A stretch of DNA of 32,440 nt from Corallococcus praedator (GTDB lineage Bacteria > Myxococcota > Myxococcia > Myxococcales > Myxococcaceae), in contig NZ_RAWI01000060.1 in NCBI RefSeq assembly GCF_003612125.1, positions 1 through 32,440 on the forward strand, read 5' to 3'. The notes beneath the pieces are model-generated. The model searched no databases and was not told the origin of the DNA. It saw only the letters and a program-made list of their open reading frames with translations. This document shows, piece after piece, positions 1 through 7,009 of the stretch; the stretch's first letter is position 1; each line of letters begins with the position of its first letter. Made by a program: the position numbers and the translations under genes.

Positions 1-1
1 G

Positions 2-124
2 ACCATCGCCGGCGCCATTGGGACGGGTACGCACGGCTCCTCCCTGACCTTCGGGGCCATGCAGGACTTCGTGGCCGGCCTCCACCTCGTGGTCTCACCG
101 GAGCGGCACGTGTGGCTGGAGCGC
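2..124 (+). pseudogene. 3'-truncated FAD-linked oxidase remnant (N-terminal FAD-binding part)
   Basis: The plus-strand frame beginning at base 2 reads TIAGAIGTGTHGSS followed by FGAMQDFVAGLHLVVS and PERHVWLERA. This is the pyrophosphate-binding GTGTHG loop and following strand of FAD-linked oxidases of the VAO/PCMH family (D-arabinono-1,4-lactone oxidase and relatives). The 5' part lies outside the window. After about base 124 the frame stays open but the translation becomes Arg/His/Gln/Leu-rich and is just the antisense of the histidine kinase below. No C-terminal oxidase domain follows, so the gene appears cut off. The last 30 or so bases also encode the C-terminus of the opposing kinase. 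Seen: motif and loss of family-like sequence. Inferred: a deletion or rearrangement joined the two. Confidence 0.6.
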
Positions 125-2224
125 GCCCTCCGTCTGCTCCGCGGGAAGCGCCGGCAGCCGGATGACGAACGTGGTGCCTTCGCCCACCCTGCTCTGCACG
201 CTGATGCTGCCGCCGTGGTTCTTCACGATGCGCTGGCAGATGGCGAGCCCCAGCCCCGTGCCCTTCTGCTTCGTCGTGAAGAAGGGCACGAAGATGTGCG
301 GCTGTTGATCCACCGGGATGCCCGGGCCGTTGTCGGTGACGCGCACCTCCACGAACTCGCCGGCCGCGCTGCGGAAGTCCCCGAAGCGCTCCGGCTTCTC
401 CGTGCGCACCGTGATGCAGCCCTTCTGCGAGCCCATTGCCTGCACCGCGTTCTGCACCAGGTTGATGAGCACCTGCTTGAGCTGCTCCGCGTCGCCGTCC
501 GCGCGCGGCAGCCGCAGGTCCAGCTCCACCGCCAGCTCCGCCGAGGCCGGCATGTCGTTCTGGATGAGCCGCATCGTGCGCGTCACCACCTCGTTGAGGT
601 CGGTGGGCCCGAAGCTCTGCTTGAGCGGCCGCGAGTAGTCCAGGAAGGCCGTCACCACGCCGTTGAGCCGGTTGACCTCCTCGACAATCACGTCCAGGAA
701 CTCGCCGTCCTCGCCCGGCAGCTTCTTGGGGTCCAGGCACTGCGCCGCGCCCTTGATGGCGCCCAGCGGGTTGCGGATTTCATGCGCCAGGCCCGCCGCC
801 ATCTCACCCAGCGCCGCCAGACGGTCGCGCTCGCGGATCTTCTCGTACAGCTTGGAGTTCTCCAGCACCGTCGCCATCCGCTCGGAGACCTCCAGGATGA
901 GGGCGATCTCATCGGACGCGTACGCCTCCGGCACCCGCTCATCCCAGAGGTTCAGGAACCCGATGACCCGATCGTTGCTCATCAGGGGCACGCTGATGCC
1001 CGCGCGCATCTGGAGCAGCGCCGCGCGCGTGTCGTTGAGCCGCTTCAGCTCATCGCGGAAGCGCTTGCCCTCCACCGCCTGCACCCGCATCACGGAGATG
1101 CGGCGCTCCACGTTCTCCAGCAGCACCGCCTTCTGCCCGCTGGCCACCGCGAACAGCACGCCGCGAGCGGCCGCCGTGTCCAGGAGCGGCACTGGCAGGG
1201 GGCCGCGCGAGTCCAGCAGCCGGTAGCCGGGCCGGTCCTCCGCCATCAGGTACACCGACGCGTGCGTCACGCGCCCCGTCTCGTGCAGCGCGTCCAGCAC
1301 CACGCGGGCCAGTTCGGAGATTTCAATGACCGCCGTCATCCGCACGCGCAGGGCGCCCAGCGTGCCCAGCAGGGCGAAGCGTTCGCGGAAGAAGATGCGC
1401 ACCACCATCTCCTCCACCTTGGCGCGCAGCGGATCCAACAGGATGAGGATGACGAACGCGGCCACCACCGTGTTGAAGACGAACAGGGACGTGTTCTCGT
1501 CCACCCACGCGGTGAGCACCGTGAAGACCGCGGCCAGGATGATGGCCAGCACCGTCTGCGAGGCGATCTTCCCCAGGAGCTCGTGCAGGTCCATCAGCCG
1601 CAGCCGCAACAGCGTCTGCGCGAGGAAGAACAGGTAGAGCGTCGCGAAGACGGGGCCCAGCGTGGGGAAGGGGATGTCGTAGCGGGAGAGGTAGTCCAGG
1701 CCGGAGAACAGCACCGCCGCGCCCGCGCCGATGGCCAGGTACGCCAGCCGGAACTGCTCGATGCGCGACTCCGTCGTCCGCACCCGGTGCACCAGCAGCG
1801 ACACGGAGGTGAACAGGGCCCCCAGCACCCAGGTCCCCATCGCCACCCGCGCCCATGCTTTGTCCGCCAACGGCGTGACGGCGACGGTGAGCCCCAGCAC
1901 GGCGGACAGGAGGGCGAGCCGCCGACCGACCAGATGGGTGCCTTTGCTGACGCCCAGGAACTCGAGGAAGAAGGAGACCGCCGCCCCGGGCACCAGGGAG
2001 ACGACGAGCACCGTGGACCCGAGTGCGATGCGTGACACCCAGGGGTAGTCCTGGGCAGGAAAGATGCTGTGGAAGAAGAGGCTGAGGTAGTACCCGGCGA
2101 CCGTCAGCGTGAAGACGGAGTAGAGGGTGAGCACCCGTGGACGGCCGGGGCGCAACAACATGGACACGCCCAGCGCCAGGCCGATGATGGAAGCAAGCAG
2201 TGCGCTCTGTGTGCGGATATCCAT
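95..2224 (-). CDS. Membrane sensor histidine kinase with GAF-like domain
   Basis: A 709-residue protein. About 8 hydrophobic helices occupy residues 8-265, in the style of the 7TM/16TM histidine-kinase N-terminal region. A GAF-like domain follows at about 290-460. The HisKA dimerisation helix has the H-box LAHEIRNPLGAIKG with phospho-acceptor His481. The ATPase domain shows the N box (LINLVQNAVQAMG, Asn592), G1 (DNGPGIP, 631-637), F (FVPFFTT) and G2 (GTGLGL, 655-660). All catalytic boxes are intact, so it should autophosphorylate and pass phosphate to a response regulator, which is not encoded in the window (orphan kinase). It is divergent from the lytic transglycosylase at 2335. No Shine-Dalgarno precedes the ATG; a TAGACT element lies 12 nt upstream. 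The last ~10 residues are read through the oxidase remnant and are probably not ancestral. Confidence 0.93.
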   Translation of the reverse strand: MDIRTQSALLASIIGLALGVSMLLRPGRPRVLTLYSVFTLTVAGYYLSLFFHSIFPAQDYPWVSRIALGSTVLVVSLVPGAAVSFFLEFLGVSKGTHLVGRRLALLSAVLGLTVAVTPLADKAWARVAMGTWVLGALFTSVSLLVHRVRTTESRIEQFRLAYLAIGAGAAVLFSGLDYLSRYDIPFPTLGPVFATLYLFFLAQTLLRLRLMDLHELLGKIASQTVLAIILAAVFTVLTAWVDENTSLFVFNTVVAAFVILILLDPLRAKVEEMVVRIFFRERFALLGTLGALRVRMTAVIEISELARVVLDALHETGRVTHASVYLMAEDRPGYRLLDSRGPLPVPLLDTAAARGVLFAVASGQKAVLLENVERRISVMRVQAVEGKRFRDELKRLNDTRAALLQMRAGISVPLMSNDRVIGFLNLWDERVPEAYASDEIALILEVSERMATVLENSKLYEKIRERDRLAALGEMAAGLAHEIRNPLGAIKGAAQCLDPKKLPGEDGEFLDVIVEEVNRLNGVVTAFLDYSRPLKQSFGPTDLNEVVTRTMRLIQNDMPASAELAVELDLRLPRADGDAEQLKQVLINLVQNAVQAMGSQKGCITVRTEKPERFGDFRSAAGEFVEVRVTDNGPGIPVDQQPHIFVPFFTTKQKGTGLGLAICQRIVKNHGGSISVQSRVGEGTTFVIRLPALPAEQTEGALQPHVPLR

Positions 2225-2236
2225 GTGCAGGCGGAC

Positions 2237-2242
2237 AGTCTA
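2237..2242 (-). promoter_or_regulatory. Probable -10 element of the histidine kinase gene
   Basis: On the minus strand GGTTAGACT ends 12 nt before the kinase ATG. TAGACT fits a sigma-70-type -10 and would place the transcript start about 5 nt before the ATG. No canonical -35 is visible; the corresponding stretch (about 2260-2265) is covered by the inverted repeat at 2252-2279. The same GGTTAGA(C/G)T word precedes selA and the moxR-like gene. Confidence 0.4.
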
Positions 2243-2251
2243 ACCTCTGAC

Positions 2252-2279
2252 GGGGGCTGGAAATTTTCCATGTGCCCCC
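2252..2279. promoter_or_regulatory. Inverted repeat between divergent genes, candidate operator
   Basis: The core TGGAAATTTTCCA (2258-2270) is a perfect 6-bp inverted repeat around one central T. It is flanked by GGGGGC (2252-2257) and GCCCCC (2274-2279), which also pair. The A/T core stands out in this GC-rich DNA. It sits 28 bp before the kinase start on one side and about 56 bp before the transglycosylase start on the other, over the expected -35 region of the kinase. It could be a protein-binding site controlling one or both genes, or a cruciform/hairpin. Confidence 0.5.
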
Positions 2280-2334
2280 AGTTGTCCTCGGGCGTGCCCG
2301 AGCGCATCACCCAGGGTCCCCGAGGCCCCCGCGA

Positions 2335-4833
2335 ATGAAAGTCTCCCTCCAGCATCTCGCCCTTCTCGCCTCCGCGGCCCTCCTGTCCGCGCAGGCTCCC
2401 GCCCCCACCGTCTCCACCGCGCCCCCGGCCGCTGCGACGCAGGCCGCCACGCCGCCGGTCGTGACGCCGGCACCGGCGCAGGCTCCGGCCACGGCCCCGA
2501 CAGGGCTCGCGGGCGCGGCGTCCACGGACGACACGGATCAGGCGCCCACGACGCGCACGGACAGCGCGCCGTCGGAGGCGCAGCTCTCGCCGCCGCCTGA
2601 CGCGGACAAGGCCCCGCTGCCGGGGGGCTACGTGCAGGTGCTCAACCCGGCGTTCCCCGGCCTCGCGCCGCCCACGCCGGTGGTGCACCGGGGCCGCCGC
2701 TACGGGCTGGAGGACCTGACGCCGTACTTCGGCGAGGGCAAGAAGAAGGACGCGAAGGACGCGTTCGACAAGGGCCAGTACACCAAGGCGCGCACGCTGC
2801 TGGAGGGCGAGGGCGACAGCCCTCCGGTGCGCTACCTGCGCGCGCTGTCGGCGGTGCGTGCCGGGGATGACAAGGCCGCGGCGACGGAGATGGCGGCGCT
2901 GGCCAACGACTACCCGGCGCTGAAGGACCGCTGCCTCACGCACGCGGGCGTGGCGCTGGAGTCCCAGGGCCGGCTGGACGACGCGGCGGCCAGCTTCAAG
3001 CAGGTGCCGGCGGACTCGCGGATGTACGTGGACGCGCGCCTGGGGCTGGCCCGCGTGCTGCGCAAGAAGAAGGACTACGACGGCGCCATGGAGGCGCTGA
3101 CGCCGCTGACCCTGCGCGCGATGACGGGCTGGGGCCGCAACGTGGGCGCCGAGGCGCTCATCGCCACGGCGGACCTCGCGGTGGAGAAGAAGGACCGCAA
3201 CGCGGAGCGCGCCGCGCTCTGGCGCCTGTGGGCAAGCCAGCCTTTGTCGCCCATCGTCAAGCAGGTGGAGAAGCGCCTCAAGGGGCAGACGCCGCCGCTG
3301 GACGCGAAGGTGGGCCGCGCGGAGGCGCTCATCGAAGCGCACCGCAACAAGCAGGGCCTGGCCATCCTGGAGCCGCTCTTGCCGTCGCTGAAGCTGCCGG
3401 ACGCGCTGGCGTGCAAGGCGCACTTCGCCTTCGGCAAGGGCCAGCGCAAGGAGCGCCAGCACACGCGGGCCATCCAGGTGCTGACGCCCGTGGTGGAGCA
3501 GTGCAAGGACCGCGACCTGCTGGCGCGCGCGCTGTACGTGCTAGGCTCGTCGCGCTCCATCGTGGATCAGGCGCGCGGCACGGAGACGTACGAGCGGCTG
3601 GCGCGCGAGTTCCCGGACCACTCGTTCGCGGACGACGCGCTCTTCTACGCGGCGGACCTGTACGTGAAGACGTCCCGGCCCAAGGAGGCGATGGCGCGGC
3701 TGGACGAGCTGGCGCGGCTGTACCCCAAGGGCGACTTCCTGGGTGAAGCGCTGTTCAAGGCGTTCTGGGTGGCGCGCACGTCGAAGGCGGAGGACGGGGG
3801 CTTCTCCTTCCTGGACCGCATCGAGGCGCAGTTCGCCACCGCGGACGAGTCCTACGACGTGGAGCGCGCGCGGTACTGGCGGGCCCGCACGCTGGAGGAG
3901 CGCGGCAACATCCAGGGCGCCGCGGAGCTGATGGAGCAGCTCGCGGTGGAGCACCCGGCCACCTACTACGGGCTGATGGCGCGCTCGAAGCTGGGGGAGC
4001 TGGACAAGCCCCGGCTGGAGCGCGTGTCGGCGTCCATCTTCGAGGTGCCGGAGTCCGCCAGCCCCTGGCCGATGTTCGCCGGGCCCATGGGGGAGGATCC
4101 GCACTTCCGCGCGGGCGTGGAGCTGCTGCGCCTGGGCTTCCCGGACTCGGTGTCCTCGGAGCTGATGCTGGTCAACCGCTCCAGCCAGCCGCCGGAGTCC
4201 ATGCGCCTGTTGGTGATGGTGCTGTCGCAGTCCGGGGATGCGCGCTCGGCGCACGCCATCGCGCGGCTCGCGCTGCGCAAGGACCTGAGCGGCCGCATCA
4301 CCGCGCAGACGCGGCCGGTGTGGGAGGTGGCCTATCCCAATGCCTTCCGCGACCTCATCGAGAAGCACACCGTGCCCGCGGGCGTGGAGCCGGACCTGCT
4401 TCAGGCGCTGATGCGCGAGGAGAGCGCGTTGGACCCCAAGGCCCTCTCCTGGGCCGGCGCCATGGGCCTCACGCAGCTGATGCCGGCGACGGCGAAGGGC
4501 GTGGCGCGCGACCTGAAGGTGAAGAAGTTCACCGTGGAATCGCTGCTCCAGCCGGAGCTCAACATCCGCTTCGGCGCGCACTACCTGGGCGGGCTTATCA
4601 AACAGTTCAAAGGCCACACGCCCTACGCGGTGGGCAGCTACAACGCGGGCTCCGGCGCGGTGAACCGGTGGCGCTCGGCCAACCCCGACCTGGCGCTGGA
4701 CGCGTGGGTGGAGGAGATCCCCATCGCGGAGACGCGCGGCTACATCAAGCGCGTGCTGCGCTCCTACAACACGTACCAGCTTCTCTACGGTCGCGTGCCC
4801 AAGGTGCCGGTGATGCCCAGCGCATCGCGTTAA
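2335..4833 (+). CDS. Secreted Slt70-like lytic transglycosylase with TPR-like superhelix
   Basis: An 832-residue protein. The start at 2335 gives a clean signal peptide (MKVSLQHLALLASAALLSAQA); the frame is open upstream to 2272 without family-like sequence. A Pro/Ala/Thr-rich linker (about 22-90) is followed by a long helical region with TPR-like repeats (about 120-620), as in the ring-shaped part of soluble lytic transglycosylases. A C-terminal SLT domain begins near residue 671. It has the catalytic Glu696 in REESALDP, then GAMGLTQLMPATA, LNIRFGAHYLGGL and YAVGSYNAGSGAV, all hallmarks of family 1. It should cleave peptidoglycan glycan strands in the periplasm to give 1,6-anhydromuropeptides. 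It is longer than E. coli Slt70 because of the linker and extra repeats. It is divergent from the histidine kinase. Confidence 0.93.
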   Translation: MKVSLQHLALLASAALLSAQAPAPTVSTAPPAAATQAATPPVVTPAPAQAPATAPTGLAGAASTDDTDQAPTTRTDSAPSEAQLSPPPDADKAPLPGGYVQVLNPAFPGLAPPTPVVHRGRRYGLEDLTPYFGEGKKKDAKDAFDKGQYTKARTLLEGEGDSPPVRYLRALSAVRAGDDKAAATEMAALANDYPALKDRCLTHAGVALESQGRLDDAAASFKQVPADSRMYVDARLGLARVLRKKKDYDGAMEALTPLTLRAMTGWGRNVGAEALIATADLAVEKKDRNAERAALWRLWASQPLSPIVKQVEKRLKGQTPPLDAKVGRAEALIEAHRNKQGLAILEPLLPSLKLPDALACKAHFAFGKGQRKERQHTRAIQVLTPVVEQCKDRDLLARALYVLGSSRSIVDQARGTETYERLAREFPDHSFADDALFYAADLYVKTSRPKEAMARLDELARLYPKGDFLGEALFKAFWVARTSKAEDGGFSFLDRIEAQFATADESYDVERARYWRARTLEERGNIQGAAELMEQLAVEHPATYYGLMARSKLGELDKPRLERVSASIFEVPESASPWPMFAGPMGEDPHFRAGVELLRLGFPDSVSSELMLVNRSSQPPESMRLLVMVLSQSGDARSAHAIARLALRKDLSGRITAQTRPVWEVAYPNAFRDLIEKHTVPAGVEPDLLQALMREESALDPKALSWAGAMGLTQLMPATAKGVARDLKVKKFTVESLLQPELNIRFGAHYLGGLIKQFKGHTPYAVGSYNAGSGAVNRWRSANPDLALDAWVEEIPIAETRGYIKRVLRSYNTYQLLYGRVPKVPVMPSASR

Positions 4834-4844
4834 AGTGCGGAATC

Positions 4845-4858
4845 CAGGCTGAAGCCTG
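4845..4858 (+). terminator. Weak hairpin after the lytic transglycosylase gene
   Basis: CAGGC and GCCTG pair perfectly around a TGAA loop 12 nt after the stop codon. It is followed by a relatively A/T-rich stretch (AATTCGAGCATTCTTC) but no run of T. It is a possible but weak intrinsic terminator. Confidence 0.3.
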
Positions 4859-4914
4859 AATTCGAGCATTCTTCATGGAGGGGGATGGGCGGGCCGTGAT
4901 TTCCTCGGCCGCCC

Positions 4915-6360
4915 ATGAACCCACTTCCGAAGAGAGTCGGTCCCTTCGTCGTCCTGGCGGTGATGCTGACGGGCCTGTGCTGGCCCGCGGTGGCCGCGGC
5001 GCAGAGCTGGTCGCTGACGAAGGAGCAGCGCCAGGCGTTCCTGCGCTACTACGCGCCGCTCATCTTCAAGCGCGCGAACGCGAACGACGGCCGGCACGGC
5101 TACGACTGGCTGACGAACTTCGACTTCGACCAGGACGGGGACTTCTCCAACAACAAGCTGCACTGGAAGCAGATCCCGCAGTACGTGGACGCGTCGCGTG
5201 CGGGGCCGAGCGCTTTCGACAGGTGGCGCATCCGGCCCACGCTCTACACGTCGCTCATCGAATACATGGACGGGGGGAAGAACCTCATCCTTGTGTATCA
5301 CCTGTATCACGCGCTGGATAAGAACGCGGCGGGCGACTACCAGCTCCACGACTGGGAGCGGGTGGAGCTGCAGGTGAAGAACGTGGTGGGCAACCCGGGC
5401 AGCGGGGAGTCCGTGGCGTACGCGGTGGTGACGCAGCACAAGCGCAACGTGGTGCGCCGGAAGGGCAGCACGGACCTCCAGTTCATGCAGACGGGCACGG
5501 GCAGCCACCTGCTCATCTGGCAGGCGGAGTGGTCCGACAAGCTCTTGGCGGCGCACGGTCAGGAGCTGCGCTTCGTCACCGAGCCGTACTCCTTCTTCGC
5601 GGGCCGGATGGCGACGGGCGGGAAGGCGGAGGCGGATGTGAACAACGACGACGGCCGCAAGAAGCTGCACATCGCGTTCGTGCCGGAGGACGACGCGGCG
5701 GCGGTGGCGGCGTTCAACGCGCAGCCGGTGCGGTACGCGACGGCGGACGCGCTGGCCACCCGCTACGACAACGGGAGCACGGCCAACTGGCCCGCGGTGA
5801 AGCGGGTGACGTACGAGCTGCAGGACATCGCGGACATCCTGCCCACGCACTGGGAGCAGGGCGGCTACGCGACGCACTGGCTGCCCTCCGCGTCGGAGAC
5901 CTTCCTGCTGGAGAGCCCCATCGTGAACGAGGCGGGACTGGCGGAGGTGAGCCCGGGGCTGCAGCGCTTCTTCACGAAGACGCGCGACATCGAGAACGAG
6001 GACGACCGCGAGGGCTACCCGTCGAAGAAGTGGTTCTTCGGCACGTTCGAGCTCAACGACAAGGCGTCGGACACGGGCGGCGGCGGGTCCAGTGTCTTCC
6101 ACGACAGGTCCTGGTCCAGCACGGTGGTGGACTCGCGGGGCCAGACGCGTGCGAGCGCCAGCGGGTACGCGGCTTCGACGAATGCGTACTGGTGGCAGCA
6201 CGACTACTTCGTGCACACGGGCGTGACGGACTCGTCGGACGGCGTGGAGCAGGGCTTCTGGCTGCCCGGCGCGTGGTACCTGCCGGCCAACGGCGGGTTC
6301 GATGGCCGCTGGGTGCAGTTGTTCGACGACCGTCCGGGCGTGGAATCCGGCGTCCGCTGA
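4915..6360 (+). CDS. Secreted protein of unknown function with an NPP1/Vps62-like HDWE motif
   Basis: A 481-residue protein with a Sec signal peptide (residues 1-30, cleavage near VAAAQS). The mature part is rich in Trp, Tyr, Asp and Asn. Residues 69-81 (FDFDQDGDFSNNK) look like a Ca-binding or metal-binding acidic loop. Residues 144-150 (LHDWERV), after a hydrophobic strand with Tyr/His (VYHLYHAL), recall the GHRHDWE-type centre of NPP1-like and Vps62-like proteins. That resemblance is motif-level only and I do not assign a function. The C-terminus has several aromatic segments (YWWQHDYFVHTG, GFWLPGAWYLP). The ATG at 4915 gives the signal peptide; no strong Shine-Dalgarno is close. It stands 81 bp after the transglycosylase and may be exported or surface-associated. 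Confidence 0.72.
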   Translation: MNPLPKRVGPFVVLAVMLTGLCWPAVAAAQSWSLTKEQRQAFLRYYAPLIFKRANANDGRHGYDWLTNFDFDQDGDFSNNKLHWKQIPQYVDASRAGPSAFDRWRIRPTLYTSLIEYMDGGKNLILVYHLYHALDKNAAGDYQLHDWERVELQVKNVVGNPGSGESVAYAVVTQHKRNVVRRKGSTDLQFMQTGTGSHLLIWQAEWSDKLLAAHGQELRFVTEPYSFFAGRMATGGKAEADVNNDDGRKKLHIAFVPEDDAAAVAAFNAQPVRYATADALATRYDNGSTANWPAVKRVTYELQDIADILPTHWEQGGYATHWLPSASETFLLESPIVNEAGLAEVSPGLQRFFTKTRDIENEDDREGYPSKKWFFGTFELNDKASDTGGGGSSVFHDRSWSSTVVDSRGQTRASASGYAASTNAYWWQHDYFVHTGVTDSSDGVEQGFWLPGAWYLPANGGFDGRWVQLFDDRPGVESGVR

Positions 6361-6400
6361 AGCCGGGGGCGTGACATGGGCCTCCATGACGGGCTGGGAA

Positions 6401-6416
6401 CGGCTACGGTCCTGCA
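6401..6416 (+). promoter_or_regulatory. Weak sigma-54-like promoter of the MAPEG gene
   Basis: GG (6402-6403) and GC (6414-6415) are exactly 10 nt apart, with CTGCA at the -12 box. The -24 box is CGGC instead of TGGC. The predicted start, near 6427, lies just before the GGAGG ribosome-binding site at 6428. Only a partial match, so tentative. Confidence 0.22.
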
Positions 6417-6440
6417 CTTCTTGTCGTGGAGGAACACCCC

Positions 6441-6854
6441 TTGACGAATCCCTTGCTGGGGACGCACCTGTTCGCGGTCCCCGTGACGGCGCTCTACGCC
6501 GCCTTCAATGTCTTTCTCACGATGGGGCTCAGCATCAACGTCAGCCGGGTGCGCGGCAGGTACAACCTGTGGCGGGGTGACGGAGGACACGCCGACCTCA
6601 TCGCCGCCATCCGCGCGCACGGCAACAACGTGGAGAACGTGCCCCTGGCACTCCTGCTGCTGCTGGTGACGGAGCTGTGCGGCGGCAACTCGATGGCGCT
6701 CCATGCGTTTGGCGGCGCGCTGCTCGTCGCACGGGGAGCGCATGCGTTCGGGCTGATCGCCGCCAGCCGCGTCCAGATGGTGGGATCGCTGATGACGCTC
6801 GGGGTCCAGCTGGGACTCGCCGGGTACATGCTCTGGCTGCGGCCCTGGGGTTGA
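6441..6854 (+). CDS. MAPEG-family membrane protein
   Basis: A 137-residue protein from the TTG at 6441, chosen because GGAGG (6428-6432) lies 8 nt upstream; a GTG at 6426 in the same frame would put the ribosome site inside the gene. Four hydrophobic helices (about 8-30, 65-80, 85-107, 116-134) and the loop IRAHGNNVENVPLALL, with the family's N-x-x-E-N-x-P signature (Asn62/63, Glu65, Asn66, Pro68), identify the MAPEG family (membrane-associated proteins in eicosanoid and glutathione metabolism). Bacterial members are inner-membrane trimers, some with glutathione transferase activity; the substrate here is unknown. It is followed directly by a strong hairpin, so it is probably monocistronic. 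Confidence 0.85.
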   Translation: MTNPLLGTHLFAVPVTALYAAFNVFLTMGLSINVSRVRGRYNLWRGDGGHADLIAAIRAHGNNVENVPLALLLLLVTELCGGNSMALHAFGGALLVARGAHAFGLIAASRVQMVGSLMTLGVQLGLAGYMLWLRPWG

Positions 6855-6870
6855 GTCCTTCCTGACACGA

Positions 6871-6907
6871 CGGTCCCATGCGCCGCGCTCGCGGCGCCGT
6901 GGGACCG
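6871..6907 (+). terminator. Strong GC hairpin after the MAPEG gene
   Basis: CGGTCCCA (6871-6878) pairs with TGGGACCG (6900-6907), and inside it GCGCCGCG (6880-6887) pairs with CGCGGCGC (6890-6897). This gives 16 base pairs with only a small internal loop. It starts 16 nt after the stop codon. No T tract follows, which is common for terminators in this GC range. It also separates the MAPEG gene from the promoter of the next gene. Confidence 0.55.
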
Positions 6908-6955
6908 GCGTGAAGCGGACCGTTGTGCCAGGTCGTGGTGTCCGGCGTCGTGTCA

Positions 6956-6970
6956 TGGAACCCTGATTGC
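6956..6970 (+). promoter_or_regulatory. Sigma-54-like (-24/-12) promoter of the unknown gene at 7010
   Basis: TGGAACC, four bases, then TTGC and T: the invariant GG (6957-6958) and GC (6969-6970) are 10 nt apart, and the -12 box TTGCT is perfect. Two of seven bases in the -24 box deviate from TGGCACG. The predicted start near 6982 leaves a short leader carrying GGAGG (6996-7000) 9 nt before the ATG. Orientation and spacing fit control of the 7010 gene by RpoN and an enhancer-binding protein. Confidence 0.45.
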
Positions 6971-7009
6971 TGGTCCCGGACGTCACGCGTGGACTGGAGG
7001 CAGGGCGAC

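Noticed and set aside
2-124. The oxidase piece as a functional gene that simply ends here
   Set aside because: The frame has no stop near the end of family-like sequence, and no C-terminal oxidase domain follows.
59-2035. A 658-codon open frame on the plus strand opposite the histidine kinase
   Set aside because: After the first ~22 codons it is Arg/His/Gln/Leu-rich antisense of an intact kinase. Only the beginning is real oxidase sequence.
2258-2270. The TGGAAATTTTCCA palindrome as a sigma-54 promoter
   Set aside because: No GG-N10-GC spacing is present; the GC following it is 13 nt away.
3541-6417. Long minus-strand frames opposite the transglycosylase and the secreted protein
   Set aside because: They lack domains and ribosome sites and mirror real genes on the plus strand.
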